Source: Bradysia coprophila (Eukaryota; Arthropoda; Insecta; Diptera; Sciaridae). Taken from it: a stretch of DNA of 64,000 nucleotides. The position numbers and the translations under genes were made by a program. The stretch lies in NCBI RefSeq assembly GCF_014529535.1, contig NC_050738.1:186001-250000 (forward strand), written 5' to 3'. The notes beneath the pieces are model-generated. The model had not been told where the DNA came from. It saw only the letters and a program-made list of their open reading frames with translations, and ran no database searches. Shown piece after piece: positions 37,401-46,274 of the stretch; within the stretch, counting starts at the first letter, position 1, and the number at the start of each line of letters is the position of its first letter.

Positions 37401-39500
37401 GACACAATTCTCCCCACAACAAACGATTTAACCATTCATTTACCACTCAAAACTAGAGTCACAATTTATCAATAATCTTTTAGGACTACTGAGACCCCAC
37501 TTTTGTATTTTGGGTATTTTCAGCACACTAGCTCTGTAGAGCCAGAGCCGGATTATAAGGCGGGCTAAGCGGGCCGGGCCCGGGCGCGGGGAAAATTAGG
37601 GGCGCTGAGAAAGTAAGACTAAAGTACACGAGCAAAATGTACACCAATCAAAGTGAGGTTTAGATCTCGATTTTGATACAGTGTTCTTGCTCAGTTATTA
37701 TCGATTAACGTCATTTTTTTCTGTATAAATGGAATTCGTTTAAAAACGGTCCTATTGAAATCGGCCTAGATAGGTAATAATCCATAGACGCCACAACTAT
37801 TTTTTTAAAGTACTCAACTCTTATCCAGTGGTATAACTGATCCAATACTGAAAACATTCCTTTTTCTTGTGGAGGTATCTCCATATACATGAAACGTACA
37901 AGGTCGTGTGAAGTGGCATTACAAAGGTAATTGCATGCACTTTCGGGGCAAATGAGGTCTTATTTGGTTTAAACTTTATTTGAACTGAGATATGAACGGC
38001 TGAAAAAATGCTTAAAATTTGACTACACCGGTGAACATCTGATGGTTACTATGCATACAAAAAATAACAAAAACATCAAAGGCTGTTGCTACTGGTCTTA
38101 GCTTTCCAATGACACCAAACATGCATGGGTTGTGACATGATGAATGTCCCTTTGAACTTCAATTTGTCAAAATTGTCAAAATTTTATCAAAAAATATTTT
38201 TTCTGTGGCAGTAAAAGCTGCTGACTTACGTTTGCGATATCAGCGAACATCAACAAATTTAAAACTGTTTTAAGTAACCTGTTCACAATTACCTTTCCAA
38301 TGACATGTATCTGGAGATACCTCAAGAAAAGTGCATGTTTCCTGTTTTCGATCAGCTTCCGCTGTTGAGGATTGAGGATTTTTAATAAAAATAGTTTTGC
38401 CTTCTATGGGCACGTCTGGTAGGACTGTTTTCAAAAGAATTCGGGTATTAAATGAGTTGCAAGCGATAAACCTCGCGGGAGACAAATTACAAAGAAAAAC
38501 GTTTGATAACTGGAAAATCGGGTAATATGTTGAGATCATTTTTCACTAAGTCAACCTGGTGAACCAAAAAAAATTCGCTCGCTCCGCTCGCAACTCTACG
38601 TTCATTTCTATCACAAGAAATTCAAGTAGGAATTTATTGGTCGCTTAAAATTAAAATTCACAAGCAAAAGTAATTTAGACAACTTTTCTTAAAATTTAAT
38701 TTCATTTTGTTTCTAAAAAAAATTGAAAAATTTCGTTTTTCACATTTTTGAGCGGCGCTGTAATCTTACGGCCCAGGGCGCTGGAAATGATAATCCGGCT
38801 CTGTGTAGAGCTGAAGTACCCCAGACATATACAGAAACACATTCTTTGAATAAATCATCTGTAGCTTTGATTAGATAAATTTTACCGACACTACTAATAC
38901 GTTAGATCACTGATTTCTTGCAATAAAAGGGAAGCCAAACATTAAACTCACCTTTCCATTGTCCCCGGCAGCTGACTTTTTCCGAGGTGACTGATATTGC
39001 TTCGGCATATTTATTAACACTTTTCCAACTTTATACAGTTTGGATTCCTGTTCTAAATAATTCTTTTCCACTGCAATTTTCACCGAATTTTTAACCACTG
39101 ACTTAAAGTCGGTATCCGGCGCTAGTTCAATGTCATTCGATTTCTGCACATAGTTTTCAATTGACTTTAAACTTGAACCGTCACATTCACCCAATTCACG
39201 CACGGCAACCGCAACCAGCCGCGACAGATCGGTACTGGACGAAACGGCGATGCGACGGTATGCAATCGGTGCTTTGTACGTATGCAATCCTTTGTTGTAC
39301 ACCTTAACAACGGTGCCGGTTTTGACCGCCTCTTCCAGTTTACTGGCAACAATGTCTTCGTGAAATTTATGGTGGCTGCCGATTGCCTGACAAATGCGTT
39401 GAACGCTGGGCCGTTGTTTTTGGGAACGGATTTTTGCGATGGCATCTAAAATCCATTCTCGCCAGTCTTCCGAACTTAAATCATTTGATGATTCTCGCAT
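12350..39500 (-). CDS. enok: KAT6-type MYST histone acetyltransferase (Enok/MOZ/MORF orthologue), six coding exons
   Basis: Nuclear lysine acetyltransferase that modifies histone H3 (H3K23 for fly Enok) in a BRPF-containing complex. The model joins 39500-38952, 26530-26214, 26124-25999, 25932-24119, 19824-19554 and 19493-12350. All junctions are GT-AG, phases agree, and the total is 10,221 nt (3,406 residues). Order: winged-helix/H15-like region (about 1-165), tandem PHD fingers (about 184-294), disordered linker with an acidic Ser/Asp tract, C2HC finger (Cys1033, Cys1036, His1049, Cys1053), MYST domain to about 1280, then a charged and Gln-rich tail. Visible key residues are the autoacetylated lysine in DHKTLYYD (1097), the acetyl-CoA loop QRQGFGR (1147-1153) and the catalytic Glu in [10 protein letters not shown] (1173). 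The start ATG is the first after a probable 5'-UTR acceptor at 39515. At 3,406 residues it is markedly longer than fly Enok (about 2,300 from memory), mainly through the tail. Orthology is very likely; additional small exons in the long introns are possible but not required by frame. Confidence 0.96.
19554..19824 (-). CDS. enok: enok exon 5: segment just upstream of the MYST zinc finger
   Basis: 271-nt exon, acceptor CCAATCCAG and donor GCAAG|GTAAAG. It reads [20 protein letters not shown], then [16 protein letters not shown], and ends with [19 protein letters not shown]. The last part matches the conserved KAT6 stretch before the C2HC finger (the 'I..WYSSPYP.EYARL' signature). The codon split at both ends fits exons 4 and 6 exactly. 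Confidence 0.95.
19910..20065. mobile_element. TA-flanked MITE (CAGTTAGAGGCAGTG termini), diverged copy
   Basis: Left end CAGTTAGAGGCAGTGAAATTTC, right end GCGCTGTCTCTGACGG, approximately inverted, bordered by TA on each side. It shares the left 60 bp with the element at 22408-22632. A Tc1/mariner-type MITE is inferred from the TA flanks. Confidence 0.6.
21971..22061. mobile_element. 36-bp-arm foldback (GGAGGAAATAGCG)
   Basis: The arms at 21971-22006 and 22026-22061 are inverted and nearly perfect (GGAGGAAATAGCGATTTCAT and its complement, then the AGGTGAGTTT side), with a 19-nt loop. Similar flanks (GTACAAACCAGG, GTCTGTCCATACAA, TTGACATTA-ACCAT) recur at 44818-44940, where one arm is largely deleted, so the element is mobile. 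Confidence 0.65.
22408..22632. mobile_element. TA-flanked MITE (CAGT[TC]AGAGGCAGTG termini)
   Basis: Left CAGTTAGGAGCAGTGAAATTTC and right GAAATTTCACTGCCTCTGACTG are inverted repeats, with TA at 22406-22407 and 22633-22634. Internal inverted CAGCTGATC copies and a CACACACAATCACAATC segment are present. No coding capacity; Tc1/mariner-like by its flanks. Confidence 0.7.
22873..22951 (+). other. tRNA-like sequence (degenerate, possibly SINE-derived)
   Basis: It has a D-arm-like GTC-AATGGTCTA-GAC and a B-box-like GGTTTGAGACC, and its ends GGACT / AGTCT could pair as a 5-bp stem with one G-U. The anticodon arm does not fold into a normal 5+7 structure and the T stem is weak, so I read it as a tRNA-derived remnant, not a working tRNA. 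Confidence 0.25.
24119..25932 (-). CDS. enok: enok exon 4: disordered linker between PHD fingers and MYST domain
   Basis: 1,814-nt exon, acceptor GTTTTAAG|AATCTC and donor CAATGG|GTAAGA. It encodes a low-complexity basic/Ser-rich linker with a strong acidic serine tract (plus strand about 25110-25260) and segments such as [17 protein letters not shown] and [19 protein letters not shown]. The latter resembles the short conserved 'GLFDGLSHFF' element found in KAT6 linkers. The longer open frame that runs past 24119 to 24012 is intronic read-through. No introns were seen within. Confidence 0.9.
25999..26124 (-). CDS. enok: enok exon 3: end of second PHD finger and basic helix
   Basis: 126-nt exon, acceptor TTTTTCAG|ATGCCG and donor AAGAG|GTAAGC. 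Joined in phase to exon 2 it gives [14 protein letters not shown], closing the second PHD finger (the final CxxC). It continues into [18 protein letters not shown], a basic segment typical of the region after the fingers. Intron 3 is 66 bp. Confidence 0.93.
26214..26530 (-). CDS. enok: enok exon 2: tandem PHD fingers
   Basis: 317-nt exon, acceptor CCTTTTCAG|TCATGT and donor TGGAG|GTAAAT. It encodes [20 protein letters not shown], then [27 protein letters not shown], then [21 protein letters not shown]: the Cys/His spacing of the double PHD finger of KAT6 and DPF proteins, which reads acylated and unmodified histone H3 tails. The 'D' and other contacts differ from vertebrates, but all zinc ligands are present. 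Confidence 0.95.
28269..29284. mobile_element. About 1-kb element with CTATTTGCACCC terminal repeats
   Basis: The right end (29235-29284) is the inverted complement of the left end (28269-28320) over about 50 bp: CTATTTGCACCCGG..GTGCAAATAG, CATATAAACACTATTTGCACC. The left tip is tandemly duplicated (second copy to about 28350). Each tip is itself a palindrome around CACCCGGGTG. The interior carries the 54-bp repeat at 28411-28807. No transposase is visible and no target duplication was found. Confidence 0.6.
28411..28807 (-). repeat. 54-bp minisatellite, about seven units, open on the minus strand
   Basis: The unit contains GACTTTAGCAATTAGATT and CCTTTTACGAATAGGAACGA (consensus), repeated every 54 bp (for example at 28630 and 28684). 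Because 54 is a multiple of three, the minus strand stays open and reads an 18-residue repeat of the type [15 protein letters not shown] 2-bp insertion near 28606-28612 breaks the frame. There is no start-and-splice context, so I call a repeat rather than a gene. Confidence 0.75.
32961..33510. repeat. 22-bp satellite array, about 25 copies
   Basis: Unit CACGTCCCACACTATAGCGG plus AA. Subtypes are clustered: CGTCCC at both ends, CGTTCC in the middle block (33151-33310), GCTGAA in the first and late units, and AGCGAAAAA variants alternating at 33340-33400. Clustering indicates local unequal exchange. It lies within intron 1 of the acetyltransferase gene. Confidence 0.95.
37543..38803. mobile_element. 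Nonautonomous hAT-type element with perfect 8-bp target duplication
   Basis: The termini CAGAGCCGGATTAT and ATAATCCGGCTCTG are perfect 14-bp inverted repeats. TGTAGAGC stands directly outside both ends (37535-37542 and 38804-38811). An 8-bp duplication and a CAG-type terminus fit the hAT superfamily. The 1,261-bp interior has no transposase and instead contains a foldback (about 37740-38430) related to family A. It sits in intron 1 of enok. Confidence 0.9.
37740..38430. repeat. Diverged family A foldback inside the hAT element
   Basis: The left part has AAAACGGTCCTATTGAAATCGG and the right part CTTCTATGGGCACGTCTGGT followed by AGGACTGTTTTCAAAAGAAT, matching the arms of the 2.1-kb element with many changes. 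The interior keeps ACGTACAAGGTCGTGTGAAG and GGTAATTGCATGC, cognate to the family A middle. It is either a nested old insertion or shared ancestry. Confidence 0.55.
38952..39500 (-). CDS. enok: enok exon 1 (first coding): N-terminal winged-helix / H15-like module
   Basis: Starts at ATG 39500 ([20 protein letters not shown]), 15 nt inside an exon whose acceptor is TTTATTTCAG at 39515, implying at least one upstream noncoding exon. The donor is GGAAAG|GTGAGT. Two helical modules are visible: [20 protein letters not shown]...HTYKAP (about 25-85), the KAT6 N-terminal winged helix that binds CpG-rich DNA in mammalian relatives, and [14 protein letters not shown]...KLYKVGKVL (about 95-170), linker-histone H15-like. 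The intron to exon 2 is 12.4 kb. Confidence 0.92.
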
Positions 39501-39514
39501 TGCGCGACAATGCA

Positions 39515-42500
39515 CCTGAAATAAACAGGAAAACAATAATTAATGAAAGTGCTGCGACTCTCCGGAGTGTATTGTAAGATAAAAATAGTAACAACAACAA
39601 CAATAGAACAACTTGTGAACAAGGCAACACAACAATTTTTTTCGAGAATCCAGACAACCGACAATCACCTTCATACCATGCGTTACAATTAAGCGCAGAA
39701 CCTTGAGTGACTTTGCTGCATAAATAATCGTTTACCTGCCATCCAATCCCGGACAATCGAAAGTATACAAAACAAAAAGTGTACACACATTCGAAAAACG
39801 AAACAACAACGATTCAAGGTTACTTTAACGTCTTTTGTTTCGACAGACTCAACAGACATGCACTAAATGATGCATGACTTTCAAAGTGGATGTGTACCAA
39901 TTACTGTAGACATTTTCGGTGACACTATTCGTATGGACAGAAAAAAATGCGAATATCGTTCATGAAAGTGACTGTATAGACTGTGCAATGAATGTCCGAA
40001 AGACTCAATTTGTTAATTCGTTGACAGGAAGTGGATTACCATTTACCAGACATTTAGTTTAACTGTCTGAATTCAAAGTTAATTGGGTAGCTCATTTGTA
40101 TCGTTCACAGTCTACAGGAATAGGATCTACGTCGACTTGAGCCTTAAGCCATGCCAAATATTTTTCTCCAAATTCTCTAAACTTCGCTGGTTTTTTGTCG
40201 AGTATTTGAAGGGTGTCAGCAGGTCATTGTTAGGCTAATACAACTGTGGTATGACCGCCACTATAACTCTTTCCTTCTTATAGTTTCTTGAGATGGAACG
40301 GAGGCAGAAATTTTGGGTCACCTTTTCCCATGGATCGAATAGTCTCTATGCAAGCAGTTTCATGAGATAATTTATCGAAAATATTCAGTCACAACGGCAC
40401 CATAAAACACGATGCGATTTTTCATTAAACAGAACGACTTCTCCGATAGCAGCATTTATAACGAACGAACAGTTGGAAAAGGAAGTAAGAGAACGAATTA
40501 AAATTAATCACACACAATCGTAGCACAACTGGTGATATCCAATTCTTACAATCTCATTATTTGCACAATTTACGAGTTATTTCAATTAGAATTGGAAAAT
40601 TATTTACGACTTTGACGAGATATCATTTGAATGAGAAAAAAAAATTTATCAGAAGCAGAAGTGAATGTTTACGCGAGCGATCGAACAACACTTGAGAAAA
40701 GTCGACGAAATCATTACGAAAAACCAACATCAATCAGTTCAAATCGAACCTTCAACTTTCACAAGTTGATAATTTAGGGATTCAGTGTGTGAAACTTACT
40801 GGAGTAAACAGTATACATCCGAAAAAGACACTGTAAACATTACCGTGCAAATATCACCGTTTTTCTATGCCGTGTACTCCACCTCTTTCGGGGAGAGAGA
40901 GAAGACGAAGAAAAACTCACGTCCATAAAAACCTGGAATTGTCGACGTCCATCAACTTGCATCACACAATACTATCAAATATTTTCTTTAAAATCAATTT
41001 AATGATGGGCACATCGACATTGCGCATGATTATGAATTTTGCAATAGTGTGAGACGTTCCGTGTGCTTTTCTTATTTTACTTTTTTTCTCTGTACCATTT
41101 CTATATACAACACTCAACAACAACTAAAAAAAACATCAAATTATGAGCGAAACTTGTGTACATATACCGACGATTCAAAAGCGATAAATGTTTTATTTAG
41201 TTCGACGGAAATGAACGAAATCTTATGAAATTTGATTTGTTCAACGGGTAATATGTGCATTTTCTGGTGTAATTTAAATGCTCTTTGCTCTTGCTCTTAC
41301 AGCGAGAGAGTTTAATTCGATGATTGACACAATTCTCCGATACGTTTCGGAATTGAATTTGAATGCAACAAAAACGACAAGAGATCCATTCTGACCTTTG
41401 AGAATTCAAACAAAAAATTTATTCGTTGAATCAATGACATGGTTTTTGAATGTACTACGACCTCCGGCATATATTTATGGATGGATGCAAAACGGAAAAT
41501 TGTATACACATCGAATGACCTGCAATGTATGCTGAGGAACGCAAATAGATAATTGCAGAGCACCAGACGTGTGTATAGTATATTACTCGAGGTCATATTG
41601 TACGTTTTATGATTATATGAGTGAGAAAGCCATAGACAACGGGGAAAAACGGGTGAGGGTTGTTTCCATTCTGAATTTAATGGAATTGAGTAGTTGGCAT
41701 AAATTTCTGTTATTTTTCGAATTAAATGTAACTAAAAAAGGGTTAGCCACCCACATGTATACATGTATACAAGGGTATCTCTATCTGTGTATTGCACACA
41801 CTACTAACGATATTTATACCGTAACCAAGCATGTTAAATGACACCAATTAAGGATAAACAATTATTATTTTGGACTGTGTGTGTTTATTAATAACTTGTA
41901 CCTACACAACACATTGAAAATGATTAAATTTTCGAAAGTTAATCGCCTTTACATGTGACCTAATGTTTTCATTGTGTTACCGTTGTATGTTGTTATGGTT
42001 AGATAGTGACAACAAAAGTAGAAAGAAAAAAAACTTGGATCGATACACATTCAGTTTACGAATTAATTAATTTTCCATAGTTCGTGTCACCATCATCGCC
42101 GAGAATTTATTCGAAAATTTTAATTGAACATTTTACAACTTTATAACAGGAGAATGACAGTGCAACAATGTCAGATTATGATTTGCATTTCAATGTTTAT
42201 TGTTCGGTTGGAAGAGATTAGATTACGAGTCGAGGTTAACAATATTTAAAAAAAAAAAACGATTTTTGCATGAACGGAGCAATTAACCTCCCCATAGCAT
42301 CTCAAATTGAATTGTTTTGAATAAATTGAATGAAACAGAGGAGATTCGGTTGATTGATAGCATTTTTGAATGAGGGGATTAGATTTGTTTGAGGACTATG
42401 GTAAGGCAATGTTTCAAAGTAATTTTAGATGAATAGCAGGTTTGAATCAACCAATCGCGTTAACTTTAGACAGTCAGTACACGATGTCATTTGTTTATCC

Positions 42501-42754
42501 CGTTGCTGGAGCAAGAAACAATTTATATGGCCTGTACGATGCGGATAAAAGATGCTGATAATTGAGAGTGATAATAGAACATTCGCTGCGAAAGTAGCTC
42601 TAGAAGTTTAAGCAGAAGGGAAATGATTTTGATGAGGATTTTGGGAAATCCATTATGATTTACAGAGAAACATTTGCTTAAGAGAATTGTCTGCATGATC
42701 ACGAATCTCGTAGCCAACAAATCCTAACGATTGAAGACGTTTTACTGACAAAAT
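39515..42754 (-). promoter_or_regulatory. Probable 5' leader / upstream region of enok
   Basis: The acceptor at 39515 implies a noncoding first exon upstream on the minus strand. Candidate donors are CTCCA|GTAAGT at 40797-40802 and ACT|GTAAGT near 44347-44352. I cannot choose between them. No other gene is supported here; the open frames lack domains. A palindromic ACATGTATACATGT lies near 41755. Confidence 0.35.
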
Positions 42755-42763
42755 GACAAATTG

Positions 42764-43049
42764 ATTGCACTGAAAAATCGACGACACGAGAAACGACGAC
42801 TTTCTGAAGAAAAGTTGAGTAGTCGCCGATTCTTCAAGAACTCACCTTTTCTTCAGGGAATCGCCGTTTTTTAACATGTTGAAGAAGGGAATATTCATTG
42901 TACGAAATGTTAAAAAAGCGAGAAGAAATGACCACTTCCCGAAGAAAAGGTCGGTTCTTGAAAAATCGGCGACTACTCAACTTTTCATCGGGAATTCGCC
43001 GTTTTTTCAGAAAGTCGTCGTTTTCGTGTCGTCGATTTTTCAGTGCAAT
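42764..43049. mobile_element. 286-bp MITE with 9-bp target duplication (Mutator-like)
   Basis: The termini ATTGCACTGAAAAATCG and CGATTTTTCAGTGCAAT are inverted repeats extending through CGACGACACGAGAAACGACG with internal inverted CGGCGACTACTCAACTTTTC. GACAAATTG flanks both sides exactly (42755-42763 and 43050-43058). Nine-base duplications suggest a Mutator-like transposase acting in trans. Noncoding. Confidence 0.85.
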
Positions 43050-43058
43050 GACAAATTG

Positions 43059-44627
43059 GTATCCTCAGACAAACATTTGTTTTTCACATTGATAAAAAGG
43101 TCACGGGTTGGAACACTTTCGGATGTTTATTTACGCAATATTACGGAATGTTACACGCCGAACATATTTTCGCATTAAACGAAAACGTTGATTCGTCATA
43201 ATTGTGTATCCACTTAAGCCGTCCGTAAATCAGAAGACGACAATCAATTTCAGTAGCGATTTATGTGCATCAATCTATTATAAAACGCGAATGAAAAAAC
43301 CGAGCGAAAATAAATTATTTTTTCGTTTTGAATAAAAACTTTTATCACACAGCATTTGCGATGAAACTAACCGTTCAGATTATATTATACGGCACCATTA
43401 GATCGTTGTTAATAAATGTAAAACAATATATAAAAAAAACAACAACCAACGACCGAGTGTATTACCTTTTAGTTTAAAATGAAAAAAATTATACAAAAAA
43501 CCTGCACATAAGCAACAAAAACATCACAAAGCGGTGGTGAGACGTGGTGGACGAATATTATTCAATAAAAAAGCAGAAAAAAAATAACGCGAAACTAAAC
43601 TTTGAAATGTAAATGTGTACACGGCTCTCATATATATACAAAAAATGAATGACACATCTGCTATTTAATTTGAACAAAATTTTTATGTTAATTGAACCAA
43701 CCGAGAATGAAAACGTCTTTAATCGATTGTAATCAGTCGATTTTACGTACAAATCCACGGAAAATTATTCTCAATTTCGTCCGAACATTGAAACTGATGT
43801 TCAGTTTATTCATCTGTTCGATATGAATACGATACGAACGCTGGAAGACCATAAATTTTTCATAAATATTGAGTCGCAACAAATTTTTTTTTTTCATATG
43901 TACAATGTCTTTTCGTAACAAGCCTGGGTATAAGAGTTCGGCCGACGGCAGCCATTTTGATGGAAAAAAATTTTTCTTCAAGAATATTTCCACTGATTTG
44001 TATCGCAAGATGTTGCGTAATTAAACGAAAAACGATCCACAAAGAACACACAGTTCGATCTTTATTTGATCATTTAACTTACCAAATGGTTAATCAATTA
44101 ATTTACAATCCTTTTCGAATGCAATATCACTTCACACTACACATGAACACTTCTTTACCGTCGGAATTATCGGAATTTTTTTCATTCTGGATATTTTAAA
44201 TGGCGTTCAATTCGATTATAATAATTTATTGATTTGTAGCACGATACTGTCGAACATCACTACACAACGATCACACAACACAATAATCCAAATGCGAAAT
44301 AAATGAGATTTGTGCACAATAATTCATGTCATCAAAAATGTTCAACTTACAGTAAAAAACGTAGTATTTGCAAAGTGTTAGTTAAAGTGATTCTTTTAAA
44401 AGCGGTTCTTTATTTGCTACCGCTCGCTTTTGTCTCTTTTCAACGAAAATGATGACAGTTCTTTCGCGCTTTTTATGTCTTACTCGCCGCTGCTACCAAT
44501 TTTTTGACATTTAAACAATGACTACCACTTCCTTTGTGTGAATGCGGTGTCAAAACTGGCTGACATTTAAAAAGAACGCAGCGTTTTTGGTTCCTCTTTT
44601 TCAAAAATTATTATCGTTCGATGGAAG
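43059..44627. other. No gene recognised
   Basis: AT-rich. Several 60-90-codon open frames exist on both strands without domains, splice context or poly(A) logic. A possible upstream promoter/first exon of enok could lie around 44350-44600 (minus-strand donor candidate near 44347-44352), unproven. Confidence 0.45.
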
Positions 44628-44803
44628 TTCGGTGAACAATTTTTTCTTAATGATGAAAACAGACGAAGCATTGAGAATCTGTTACGATCAAATTTTTCGT
44701 CACTTTTGATGCTTAACGAAATTAAAATAACGAAAACTTTGATCGAAACAGATTCTCAATGCTTCGTCTGTTTTCAGCATTAAGAAAAAATTGTCAACCA
44801 GAA
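44628..44803. mobile_element. Hairpin MITE with about 58-bp arms
   Basis: The left arm (ACAATTTTTTCTTAATGATG, then AAAACAGACGAAGCATTGAG) is mirrored at 44740-44796 (CTCAATGCTTCGTCTGTTTT, then CAGCATTAAGAAAAAATTGT), with a loop of about 50 nt. The arms differ at only a few positions, so the insertion or its homogenisation is recent. Noncoding. Confidence 0.75.
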
Positions 44804-44817
44804 CCAATGAATGTATG

Positions 44818-44940
44818 TACAAACCAGGATGGTCTGTCCATACAAACCGGAGGAAATAGCGAGAGGTGAGTTTCTTTATATGAAATCGCTATTTTCTCTG
44901 CTCCATACAATTTGTGACATTAGACCATACATATAGAGTA
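44818..44940. mobile_element. Deletion copy of the GGAGGAAATAGCG foldback
   Basis: Matches 21937-22095 in flanks and right arm (AGGTGAGTTTCTTTATATG, GAAATCGCTATTT), but most of the left arm after GGAGGAAATAGCG is missing. The ends carry ATGGTCTGTCC and GACATTAGACCAT, suggesting a short TATGGTCT-type terminal repeat. Confidence 0.6.
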
Positions 44941-45361
44941 TACATTCATTGCATAGAACGCCATGACAGCCCTCGAAGATGTTTACTTAGTGTTTGTAAA
45001 TACAACAATTTGTCTAGTTGAATTGTATCCTTGTCTTCAGCTAGGTCAAAATTTTACTTTCATAAAAATTTGCAGATTTTGTTGACTTAAGTATGGTTTC
45101 CACTCAACAAAAAGTACTCCGTGAGAGGGCAGAGAGCGGAGTTGGCAAGTAAACAAAGGAAAATTTGAAAATACTCAATTTTGACTCTCACACGGAGTAT
45201 GTTTCTAGGTATCTGGTAATTTGTCAAATGAAGCAGAAAAATGACATTTCTAAAATCAATTTTTAACAATCTCGCACACGCAAATTTAGTGCTACAAATA
45301 TTTGTTAGCCTTGTCATCAAAGTAAATTTCCCTTTTAAAAATTTTTAGTAAAAAATACGCT

Positions 45362-45838
45362 GTCTTAGCCAAAGTTCTGAAAGACAGGTTAAGACAACCA
45401 CGAAGGCGGGTGACACCAAATTTTATAAACAGATAGTGTGAGAAATCAACTTAAAGAATAGTATATTTCAACATACCCCAATACACACAAGATGTGTGTG
45501 CACGCGCGGGCGAAGCCCAAGCGAAAACACACATCGAGTGTGTATTGGGGTATTTTGAAAGATATTTTTCTGTAATAGTGAGAGTGTGTTGGTGCTTTCC
45601 TTCCCAACTGTTACTTTCCTTCTCGACCGTTTACTTTCCCTACCGACCGATTCATATCATAGCTCACCAATACACTCTCACGTATACAGAAAAATATTTT
45701 TCTCGAAAAATCAGAATTTTGTTTTTGTTAAGTTCCATTTTACATATAAACTTCGCAGCCGTTGACGCAATTGTGTGTCACCGCCATCGTGATCAACTCA
45801 GAGTTGTCTTAGCCTGTTCTTTCAGAACCTTGGTCTTA
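45362..45838. mobile_element. Inverted-repeat element with nested hairpins
   Basis: The outer arms TCTTAGCCAAAGTTCTGAAA (45363 on) and its counterpart TTTCAGAACCTTGGTCTTAG (45820-45839) are inverted and include AAGACAACC..CACGAAGGCGG / CCGCCATCGTG. Inside, TACCCCAATACACAC (45475) pairs with GTGTGTATTGGGGTA (45540), and GATATTTTTCTGTA..AGTGAGAGTGT (45560) pairs with ACACTCTCACGTATACAGAA (45670). A related shorter element is at 56701-56896. Confidence 0.65.
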
Positions 45839-45904
45839 GCACCGTGTGCCAAATTACCCCACGCCCTTTTTTAGTAAATGGAAATCAAGCATTAAGACGC
45901 ATTA

Positions 45905-45990
45905 AGACTGTATTTTCTGCCGAAAATACACTAAAAGTTTTCTCAAATCAAGTTTCTGCCGAAAATACACTAAAACTTTTCTCAAATCAA
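45905..45990. repeat. Two-copy tandem duplication
   Basis: TCTGCCGAAAATACACTAAA followed by A(G/C)TTTTCTCAAATCAA occurs twice in direct succession, about 40 bp per unit. Noncoding. Confidence 0.8.
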
Positions 45991-46007
45991 ATTTCAAGCG
46001 AGTAGAC

Positions 46008-46266
46008 CTAAGAGTAATTATACCTAGAGAGGAAATTTCGAACAAAATTACGTAAACTACGTGGTCCCAACATGAAACACGAAATGTTTATTGGTATGTG
46101 TGTTTGCCCTCTTAATTAAGAGAGCAAATTGAACTATCAAAAGCGAAATAGCGTCAGCGTATACATGTATTGGTGTAAAAGTATACGAAATGTGTATCTT
46201 ATACAAACTGATGTTGGGACCACATTTCGTCGTACAAATTTCCTCTCTAGTTATAATTACTCTAAG
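46008..46266. mobile_element. hAT-like MITE (CT[TA]AGAGTAATTATA termini)
   Basis: Left CTAAGAGTAATTATACC..AGAGAGGAAATTT and right AAATTTCCTCTCTAG..TATAATTACTCTAAG are inverted over about 30 bp. It is flanked by GAGTAGAC (46000-46007) and GAGTATAC (46267-46274), an 8-bp duplication with one mismatch. It contains a second inverted pair (GTGGTCCCAACAT / ATGTTGGGACCAC). The same tips make up the 38-bp insertion at 7686-7723. Confidence 0.75.
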
Positions 46267-46274
46267 GAGTATAC

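Larger units (their letters stand above)
26531..38951 (-). other. enok intron 1 (12.4 kb), repeat-rich
   Basis: Separates the N-terminal winged-helix exon from the PHD exon. The flanking phases are both 0, so a missed exon is not needed. Repeats with their own entries lie at 28269-29284, 32961-33510 and 37543-38803. The remaining stretches (26531-28260, 29290-32960, 33511-37534) show AT-rich sequence, CA/CT microsatellite at about 31897-31930, and no supported gene. Confidence 0.6.

Noticed and set aside
45494..45874. 126-codon plus-strand open frame
   Set aside because: Lies entirely inside the inverted-repeat element at 45362-45838, so it is repeat read-through.
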